The translations under genes and the position numbers were made by a program. A DNA stretch of 64,000 nt from Patella vulgata (lineage: Eukaryota; Mollusca; Gastropoda; Patellidae): assembly GCF_932274485.2 (NCBI RefSeq), contig NC_065882.2:32134890-32198889 (forward strand), read 5' to 3'. The notes beneath the pieces are model-generated. The model worked only from the letters and a program-made list of their open reading frames with translations. It did no database searches and had not been told where the DNA came from. This document shows positions 55,741 through 64,000 of this stretch, one piece after another; positions within the stretch are counted from its first letter, which is position 1; every line of letters starts with the position of its first letter.

Positions 55741-57939
55741 AAAATTGTGACTTCTATAGGGTCCACAGCCTTGATATACCATATTTTTACACTATTTGAG
55801 AACGGAGGGCGGCCATTTTGTCTGTCAGTTTTGGGTCGATTTTCACGAAATTCGAACTCAGCCGTCCTTAGGGTGTAACGGTGATATAATAATACGTTTT
55901 TTTAAATCAGATAAAAATTATGACCTCTATAGGGACCACAAGCTAAAAACGCGATTTTTCGTACAATCAGGGGCCATAATTCAGGAAATTACGGTCCGAT
56001 ATGCGTGAATATCGAAAGGAACCGAGATCTTTGGGTTATAGACTTACATTTCAAGTTTCAACAAAATCGGATAAAAATTGTGACCTCTATAGGGTCCACA
56101 ACCTTGATATACCATTTTCTTACGCTATTTGAGAACGAACGGCGGCCATTTTGTCTGTCAATTTCGGGCCGATTTTCACGAAATTCGAATTCAGTCGTCC
56201 CTAGGGTGTAACGGTGATATAATAATATGTTTTTTTAAATCGGGTAAAAATTATGACTTCTATAGGGTCCACAAGCTAAAAATGTGATTTTTCGTACAAT
56301 CAGGGGTCATAATTCAGGAAGTTACGGTCCGATATGCACGAATATCGAAAGGAACCGAGATCTTTGGGTTATAAACTTACATTTCAAGTTTACACAAAAT
56401 CGGATAAAAATTGTGACCCCTATAGGGTCCACAACCTTGATATACCATATTCTTACGCTATTCGGGAACGAATGGCAGCCATTTTGTCTGTCAATTTTGG
56501 GCCGATTTTCACAAAATTCAAACCCAGTCATCCTTAGGGTGTAACGGTGATATAATAGAACAGTTTTTTAAATCGGATAAAAATTATGACTTCTATAGGG
56601 TCCACAAGCTAAAAACGTGATTTTTCGTACAATCTTTGGGTTATAGACTTACATTTCAAGTTTCAACAAAATCGGATAAAAATTGTGACCTCTATAGGGT
56701 CCACAACCTTGATATACCATTTTGTTACGCTATTTGAGAACGAACGGCGGCCATTTTGTCTGTCAATTTCGGGCCAATTTTCACGAAATTCGAATTCAGT
56801 CGTCCTTAGGGTGTAACGGTGATATAATAATATGTTTTTTTAAATCGGGTAAAAATTATGACTTCTATAGGGTCCACAAGCTAAAAACGTGATTTTTCGT
56901 ACAATCAGGGGTCATAATTCAGGAAGTTACGGTCCGATATGCACGAATATCGAAAGGAACCGAGATCTTTGGGTTATAAACTTACATTTCAAGTTTCAAC
57001 AAAATCGGATAAAAATTGTGACCCCTATAGGGTCCACTACCTTGATATACCATATTCTTACGCTATTTGGGAACGAATGGCAGCCATTTTGTCTGTCAAT
57101 TTTGGGCCGATTTTCACAAAATTCGAACCCAGTCATCCTTAGGGTGTAACGGTGATATAATAGAACAGTTTTTTAAATCGGATAAAAATTATGACTTCTA
57201 TAGGGTCCACAAGCTAAAAACGTGATTTTTCGTACAATCAGGGGCCATAATTCAGGAAGTTACGGTCCGATATGCACGAATATCGAAAGGAACCGAGATC
57301 TTTGGGTTATAAACTTACATTTCAAGTTTCAACAAAATCGGATAAAAATTGTGACCCCTATAGGGTCCACAACCTTGATATACCATATTCTTACGCTATT
57401 TGGGAACGAACGGCGGCCATGTTGTCTGTCAATTTTGGGCCGATTTTCACGAAATTCAAACTCAGTCATCCTTAGGGTGTAACGGTGATATAATAGAGCG
57501 TTTTTTTAAATCGGATAAAAATTATGACTTCTATAGGGTCCACAAGCTAAAAACGTGATTTTTCGTACAATCAGGGGCCATAATTCAGGAAGTTACTGTC
57601 CGATATGCGCAAATATCGAAAGGAACTGAGATCTTTGGGTTATAAACTTACATTTCAAGTTTCAACAAAATCGGATAAAAATTGTGACCTCTATAGGGTC
57701 CACAAGCTAAAAACGTGATTTTTCGTACAAACAGGGGCCATAATCCATGAAGTTTCGATCGGATACATGCCAATATCGAAAGCAGCCGAGATCTTTTGGG
57801 GATAAACCTATATTTCAAGTTTCGTCGAAATCGGATAAGAATTGTGACCTGTAGAGAGTCCACAAACAATTCCGGACGGACAGGGGCGACGGCATAATAC
57901 GTCCACATGAAAATGTGGGCGTATAAAAATAAACCTCTA

Positions 57940-58859
57940 GTAGACACTTTAGAAAAAAATCAATAAAAAAATTAATGCAAACACAATAGAAACGTTCGAT
58001 TTTTCTACTTTGTATACTATGCTCAACATGCAGATCTTAAAGATAATTTAGATTGGTTTGTAGATAAAGCCTTTAATAGTTTAATGGAGCTTTCGGGAAA
58101 GGCAGAAACTTGATGGCCATTTATGCAGAAGATGCTAAATGGATTATAAAACGTCGCAATGCCGACACTGTAGTTTTTGATAAAGAAAAATTTCAAAATA
58201 TCATACATTTCCTCATTGATAATGCCATATTTGAGGTTGGGGATCAGATAATGGAACAAACCATTGGTTTGCCAATGGGAACTGACCCCGCCCCATTTAT
58301 GGCAAATGCACATTTATATTTATATAAATACGAATTCGACTTTCAAGACCATAAAAGAAAAACAGATTACAAAATAGCTAAAAGTCTAAACTATACCTTC
58401 CGATACATTAATGACATAACACCTATCAATGATAACGGAAATTTCAACAAATATAAAAGTGAAATATATCCTCCTGAACTAATATTAAATAAAGAAATTT
58501 CCGGTACTATAAATACATCTGTGCTTGACCTGAACATCAATATAATTAACAATAAATTTAATGTCGGTATTATCGACAAAACGGACAAATTTGGTTTTGA
58601 AGTAGTAAAATACATACCAGATACCACGCTATATAGTGTTTTCTATTCACAGGCATTACGATTTTTGACAATATGTAACAATAAAGAACTATTTCTCTCC
58701 CGAATAAAATCTCTTTACTTTAAATGCACTGCCAAAGGCGCTACACATTTACGCATTTTAATAGAAATTTCAAAACTTCCATTACTTCAACATACCAAGT
58801 TTGACATTTCTTGTAAGTATATAACCGACTACATACTGGATAATAATGATCCAATTTAA
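57940..58859 (+). pseudogene. Second Penelope-like reverse transcriptase, decayed
   Basis: A motif A block FDFSTLYT is readable at 57995-58018, followed by DNLDWFVDKAF in another frame. The long open frame then begins near 58110 and ends at 58859. It contains AEDAKWIIKRR, the motif B block IGLPMGTDPAPF, and the motif C region YINDI near 58403, where the first catalytic Asp is replaced by Asn. A downstream SVLDLNINI and a conserved YSQALRF stretch follow. The pattern fits a Penelope-like lineage distinct from the element at 3.7-7 kb. Frame breaks before 58110 and the altered motif C make it inactive. No endonuclease domain is recognised downstream. Confidence 0.75.
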
Positions 58860-59757
58860 ATTTTATTTTAGATTTTCTGTAGTTACCTAGCCCTGTCTGA
58901 ATTACCTCCCTTAATGTTATGCCTTTATAAATACACTTACATAGTACAATTTCTTCGACATACCTGTTTTGCATTTCTTGTGTGGGGTATTATATTAATA
59001 TATTATATATTGTACAATTACATAACTTAATAATTCCGATTAGTCGCTAGAACTTATGGTTTTCAAGCTTTTAACGTTATTTTATCTGGATTATCGTCCT
59101 TATTATTGTGATTTTTTATCACCTAAGATATGACGTCATTCTCAGTCCGCAGACGGCTGTCCTTCAAGACAGTCTACATTTTCTATTTGCTTCTTTGTAT
59201 TCAGTTTTTTTTTGTTTTATGTGATGATGGAACATGTACCCTATATGAATTGAATACTGAAACGTTTCTTGATTGAATTTAAGAGTTTAGACTACTTTTT
59301 TATACATTTCATTTCACCGATGTGGTTACTTGTATAGTTGAATTTTACTACATATGCTTACATTTGTATTTCGTGTAGCATATAGCAGATCATGACTCAT
59401 GCTGGCATTACACAATGGCTTCTTTGGTTTGTATTCCTAATTGTTTTCAAATTTTAGTGAAGTCTGTGTCACTACAGACCCGGGACTGTACAGCGCAGTG
59501 GACGCTTACGGCTAGCCCCCGGATCCATTCACTTTTTTTGAATTGTCTGTATGTTTGTGTTTTCCCGAGTATGATGTCCTGTCCGTGTATTTGTTTTTGT
59601 GTAAATTTTGTGTGGTGCAGTCCCCCTGCACTTACTATTAAGAGTCCTAACGGTGGTCTATGGTGTGAATCCAAATTTAAAAGCCTCAATACAGTATAAT
59701 GATCCGTAAACAGGAAGTAGTCAAAAAAATATTTTATATTTTAAAAAAAAAAAGTAT
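58860..59757. other. 3' flank of the reverse transcriptase fragment; no gene recognised
   Basis: May include the non-coding 3' part of the retroelement, but I cannot define its end. An open frame at 59415-59699 has no recognisable domain and a composition that does not look coding. Confidence 0.45.
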
Positions 59758-59773
59758 TGTTTGGTAGCTCGAT

Positions 59774-60588
59774 AAATGGGCTATTGTATGACACACTTTC
59801 TGTCTGATTCCTGAAAGCCGGTTCAGTGATGCTTGCAGGTCTAGTTATTATTATTATTTTTTTTCCCACTTGAGCATATCTCAGAAACTACTTGTCGGAT
59901 CAATTTGATGTCTTCGGTTGTACTGGGAAAGTGGATTAAAGCTATTTTAAACGTTCTGCGACAATGCGAAATGCTGAAACGCCAAAGTTGTCGTTTATTT
60001 AAATATTGCAGGAATATTAACAATAAGTGTCGGATTTTAATCATTGGATACATTTACACATAGTCGTAAACAGGGCACATAGCTACGGTAGTTTAGATTT
60101 TTGATTTTCGTCGAATCTTCAGAGATATTAGGCGCCAAATTTTGAAAATTTAAATTTTGACAAAAAACCTTTTTTCATGGCATTTTACCCAGGGTTAAGG
60201 GGTCGTCTGATTTGAGCAAAAATGTGAACATTTTTTGTCTCAATAATTTTTCTTGGCCGCTATTGGCTAATTCAGTTTATCGGTTCTAGGTTAATTATTT
60301 ATTGCCCGATTTTTATAAAACAAAGTTCATATGCTCCGTGGTGTAAAATTCTCAATTTTTTTAATTACCGGTAAAGTTTTCTATCGGCACCAGATGTGAC
60401 GCAAATTTGCTAAAAACTACAATTTTGTTGAGTCGGAACGTCTTTTCACTAGCAAATGTTAATTTTTGCAAATCTGATAGATCAAGATAAATGCCCCTAC
60501 AAAAGGCGCAAAAAATCTCGGACTCGCTTATTTTAATTTTGGTTTTGTATTTGCGCCATTTCGATTTAAAAGTGAAAAAAAGTGTAAA
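59774..60588. repeat. Mosaic repeat, part Y, first copy
   Basis: From 59874 (CATATCTCAGAAACTACTTG) this block matches 63440 to the window end. Its last ~310 bp (60279-60588, TATCGGCACCAGA and AGATCAAGAT landmarks) match 62416-62721. It leads directly into part X, but a family A element is inserted at the junction. Confidence 0.8.
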
Positions 60589-61630
60589 GATAGGTTGCCA
60601 GACAACAAAACATACGCCCACAGCAGCTAAATCGTCCGAGCGGTTGACAAGGGTTGTCGAATATTTATAAATTATAAATTTTGTCGTTTTGAGGGTTTAC
60701 AAGGTTCTACAAACTGAAACAAGGGTCTCAACTCAGGAAGTAATCTACAGAAATTGTTGAAATTTGACAGGCTTTTTCGTTTTACTAATTTAAATAATGC
60801 ATATAAATTTCATACATATCGGATGATAACTTTCATCAATCGAGCATTAACAAGGTTTAACAAAATGAAACAAGGGCAATAACTCTAGAAGTAATTATTG
60901 TAAATTGCTGAAATTCAATTGGCTTTTTCGTTTCACTAATTTAAATCATGCATATAAATTTCACAAAGATCGGGTGATAACTTTTGGCGTTAGAGAGTTC
61001 ACAAGGATCAATAAAGTGAAACAAGGGCCATAACTCTAGACGTAATAAACGGAAATTGCTGAAATTCAATAGGCTTTTTCGTTTCACTAATCTAAGTAAT
61101 GCATATACATTTCACAAAGATTCGGTGATAACTTTTGGTGATGGAGCATTCACAAGGTTCAATAAAGTGAAACAAGGGCCATAACTCTAGACGTAATTAA
61201 CGGAAATTGCTGAAATTCAATAGGCTTTTTCGTCTCACTAATTTAAATAATGCATATAATTTTCAGAAAGATCGAATGATAACTTTTGACGTTGGAGCGT
61301 TCACAAAGATCAATAAAGTGAAACAAGGGCCATAAGTCTAGACGTAATTAACGTAAATTGCTGAAATTCAATAGGCTTCTTCATTTCAGTAATCTAAATA
61401 ATGCATATAAATTTCAGAAAGATCGGATGATAACTTTTGGCGTTCAATAATAATAAACAGAAATTACTGAAATTAAATAGGATTCTTCATCTCACTAATG
61501 TAAACAACATATATCAATTTTAAAACAATTGGATGATAACTTTTGGCGTTGGAGCGTTCACAAGAAATTGTGGACGATGGACGGACGGGGGCGACGGCAA
61601 TATACGTCCACATTTCAATGTGGGCGTATA
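60589..61630 (+). mobile_element. Family A element, variant subfamily (A6)
   Basis: The head GATAGGTTGCCAGACAACA is at 60589, with ACATACGCCCACAGCAGC. Six or so core units of about 150 bp follow that differ from other A copies (GTGAAACAAGGGCCATAACT, AATAGGCTTTTTCGTTTCAC) yet keep the same layout. The tail is at 61564-61630 with GTGGACGATGGACGG and the hairpin ATACGTCCACATT / AATGTGGGCGTAT. The uninterrupted target site is preserved at 62711-62724. Confidence 0.92.
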
Positions 61631-62415
61631 AAAATGAGCTATTTACAACCCATTCAGGCTTTCCATATTTTAAAATATTTTTTCACAACTTTCATAAACT
61701 TGTAGCAATGATCCATACGAAGAGAATGTATGTGAAAATTAGTTTGTAATATGAGCAGTTGCTGAGGAATGGTCAATTTTGCCTGTAAAAGAGCCAATTA
61801 TTATTGGATTTTCATAATTTTGACTAGTTCAAACCAATTTAACATTTTCAGTGTCACCGGAAATGGCGCCGTTTGGGCAAAAAATGTATTTATAGCCTTC
61901 AAAACAGATATTTTATTCAAATGAGTCTTATTTGTAATGTTTTTAAAATTATGATATTTGATTCCAATCAACTAATAGAATGAACCCATGCGATCATATA
62001 GATATCACAAAATGGTTTCTAACTTGTTCAGTTGCGGAGAAATAGGCGATTTTCAGCAGGTCACTTTTCAAGGTTTTTGGTCCATAAAAGTGTCAATTAT
62101 TATTCGAAGTTCATACAAATTTTACTGTGTGATACCTAATGCCATGTACGATTTCATACAAGTAATTTAGTATTTTCAGTATCACCGGACGTACCGTCAC
62201 TTTGGCAAAAACTGTATTTTTAGCCTCTAAAAACAAGTAATTGTTTGAAGTAAGCGATATTGGTGTAAAATTATGATATTTGATTCCTATGGACAAATAG
62301 TATCAATCAATACGATCATATTGATATCACAAAATTGTTTCTAACATCTTCCCTTACCAAGAAATAACCAATTTTGTCAGGATCACTTTTTAAGATTTTT
62401 TGCATTTTAATTTCA
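61631..62415. repeat. Mosaic repeat, part X, first copy
   Basis: Starts AATGAGCTATTTACAACCCA. It contains two subunits of about 325 bp, each with a CACCGGA phrase, TTTGGGCAAAAA or TTTGGCAAAAACTGTATTTT, and a TTATGATATTTGATTCC phrase. A diverged, inverted fragment lies at 6955-7335. Confidence 0.8.
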
Positions 62416-62721
62416 GTGTATGGGTTCTGGGTTAATTATTTATTGCCTGATTTGTGTAAAAGCCCACCTGGTGCAAATTCTCAACTTACTTCTACCTATA
62501 AAAGTTTCTGTCGGCACCAGAAGTGACATAATTTTGCCCAAAACTTCAATTTTGATGTGTCGAAAGGTCTTTTAAAAAGCAAATATAAATGTTTATAAAT
62601 CTAATAGATCAAGATGAATGCTCATACTAAAGACGCAAAATATATCTTGCTTTGTTGTTTTTTTATTTCGGTTTTGCATTTGCATCATTTTGATTTAAAG
62701 CTGAAAAAAGGTGTAAAAATG
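62416..62721. repeat. Mosaic repeat, part Y, truncated second copy
   Basis: Matches the last ~310 bp of the block ending at 60588 and keeps the junction GGTGTAAAAATGAGC with part X. That junction serves as the empty site for family A copy A6. Confidence 0.85.
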
Positions 62722-63441
62722 AGCTATTTACAATGCATTCAGGCTTTTCATATTTTAAAATATTTCTTGACAACTTTCATGAACCTGTAGCATTAATCCA
62801 TACGATGACAATGTATGTCAAAATTAGTTTGTAATAGTAGCAGTTGCCGAGAAAAAGGCAATTTTGCATGAGTCACTTTTCACGTTATTTTGCCTGTAAA
62901 AGAGTTAATTATAATCCGATTTTCTATTTTTTTTTCACCATATGATGCCTAGTGCCATTTTTGACTGGGCGGATCCAATCTTACATTTTCACTGTCACCG
63001 GAAATGACATCATATGGGCAAAAACTGTATTTATAGCCTTCAAAACAGATATTTTATTCAAAGGAGTCTGATTTGTAATGTTTTTAAAATTATGACATTT
63101 GATTGCAATCAACAAATAGAATACGATCATACAGATACCACAAAATGGTTCCTAACTTTTACGGTTGCAGAGAAATAGACAATTTTCTACTAGTCACTTT
63201 TCAAGGTTTTTGGTCTCTAAAAGTGTCAATTATTATTCAATTTTCATAAAATTTTCACCATGTGATGCCTGATGCCATTTATGATTTCATGGAACTAATT
63301 TAACATTTTCATTATCAACGGAAGTAATGTCGTTTTGGCAAAAACTGTATTTTTAGCCTTCAAAACAAATATTTTTTGAAGTGAGTTACATTTATTATTC
63401 GTTTAACATTATGATATTTGATTCCAATGGAGATATAGATT
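62722..63441. repeat. Mosaic repeat, part X, second copy
   Basis: Starts TGAGCTATTTACAATGCATT and again has two subunits about 320 bp apart (CACTGTCACCGGAAATGACA near 62988 and CATTATCAACGGAAGTAATG near 63308). Confidence 0.85.
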
Positions 63442-64000
63442 GAATCTCAGAAACTACTTGTTGGATCGATCCGATATCGTTGGTTTCACGGGAAAGTCGG
63501 CATGACTTAGATATTAAATCTATTTCGAACATTCTGCGACAATTCGAAATGACCAAAATCACCGAAGTTGTCGTTTTTTTTAAATGTTGCCGTAATATTT
63601 ACAATAGTTGACAGATTTTAACATTTGGTACATTTTGACATAGCAGGAGACAGGGCAAACAGCTACGGTACTTCAGATTTTTTATTTTCGACGAATCTTC
63701 GTTTATATTAGGCGCAAAATTTCGAAAATTTAAATTTTTACAATTTTTTTTTTATTTATGAATATTTTTTGATAGAATTTTACACAGGATTAAACAGTCA
63801 TCTGACTTGAGCAAATTTGTGAACATTATTTGTTTCCGTAATTTTCCTTGGCTGCCATTGGCGAATTCAGTTTTTCGCTCCTAGTCCTAGTCCTAGATTG
63901 ATTATTTATTGTTCGATTTGTTTAAAACAAAATTCATATACTCCTTTTTCCAAAATGTCAATTTTTTTGTTATCGATAGAGTTATTCGTTGGCACCGGAA
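63442..64000. repeat. Mosaic repeat, part Y, third copy, runs off the window
   Basis: GAATCTCAGAAACTACTTGT and following sequence match 59874 onward (ACATTCTGCGACAAT, CAGCTACGGTA, TTTTCGACGAATCTTC). The window ends inside the copy. Confidence 0.85.

Larger units (their letters stand above)
52871..57927 (+). mobile_element. Large tandem-core element with ~333-bp units (F)
   Basis: The head near 52871 (GGCTGCCAGGCAGGATACGC then CCACA) is a variant of the family A head. The core is an array of units of about 333 bp from 52935 to 57700. Each unit is two half-units that both end in a phrase like AAATCGGATAAAAATTGTGA followed by TATAGGGTCCACAA. The last half-unit leads to the tail (57862-57927) with GGACGGACAGGGGCGACGG and the hairpin ATACGTCCACAT / ATGTGGGCGTAT. 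Two foreign segments (53463-54373 and 54523-55740) interrupt the array. Repeated 67-96-codon frames simply follow the unit. Confidence 0.9.

Noticed and set aside
55796-57482. Repeated 67-96-codon ORFs (for example starting MIFRTIRGHNSGSYG) resembling a conserved small protein
   Set aside because: They recur with the 333-bp DNA unit in more than one frame. The resemblance to family A frames (IKGHNSGSNYRKSL) is explained by DNA homology of the units; there is no separate coding signature.
52935-57850. CRISPR-like array
   Set aside because: The units are about 333 bp and contiguous with no unique spacers; the context is animal repeat DNA.
59415-59699. 94-codon ORF with many Cys residues
   Set aside because: No domain, no homologous pattern elsewhere, low-quality composition, and a location in probable retroelement 3' flank.

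Overview
The window looks like gene-poor, transposon-rich DNA of an invertebrate animal, most likely a bivalve or another mollusc. It is AT-rich and has no confident intact host gene. It carries the molluscan hallmarks of tandem-core repeats built on phrases such as GGGCCATAACTC, tRNA-derived SINEs, Penelope-like retroelements and many short non-autonomous DNA transposons. The organism call is an inference from repeat style and not from a marker gene.

Layout. 1-3.6 kb: unique-looking DNA and a small tandem repeat. 3.7-7 kb: a Penelope-like element (reverse transcriptase, then GIY-YIG endonuclease) split by a Tc1/mariner transposon of 1527 bp with perfect 32-bp ends and an open 339-aa DD34E transposase, the only intact-looking gene. 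7-11 kb: a 1.14-kb CAGGCC-ended transposon and a complete tandem-core element (family B). 11.2-20 kb: a hAT-type element, then a fossil Gypsy-type LTR element on the minus strand, split by a 3.14-kb non-autonomous DNA transposon. 20-31 kb: nested B and A elements, SINEs and a TTAA-targeting transposon. 31-37 kb: SINEs (one SINE inside another) and a gene desert. 37.2-40.9 kb: a decayed minus-strand locus encoding coiled coils, an SGNH-hydrolase-like domain and CCHC zinc knuckles, split by a second, dead Tc1/mariner copy. 41.5-49.1 kb: A and B elements nested both ways, a hAT element and a second copy of the CAGGCC transposon. 49.4-52.8 kb: hairpin repeats, a hAT-type zinc-finger exon and another hAT-like element. 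52.9-57.9 kb: a 5-kb element made of ~333-bp tandem units, interrupted twice. 57.9-58.9 kb: a second Penelope-like reverse transcriptase fragment. 59.8-64 kb: a long mosaic repeat holding one more A element.

The unifying observation is a superfamily of rolling-circle-like (HINE/pearl-type) elements. Each has a head of about 100-400 bp, a core of tandem 146-, 152- or 333-bp units, a GACG/GACA-type stretch, and a 3' hairpin whose last arm is also complementary to a motif in the head. Two filled/empty site comparisons inside the window fix their ends and show no clear target duplication. A sits inside B and B sits inside A, so both families were mobile in overlapping periods. No metabolic or operon-like cooperation among genes is visible; the functional content is almost entirely selfish DNA.
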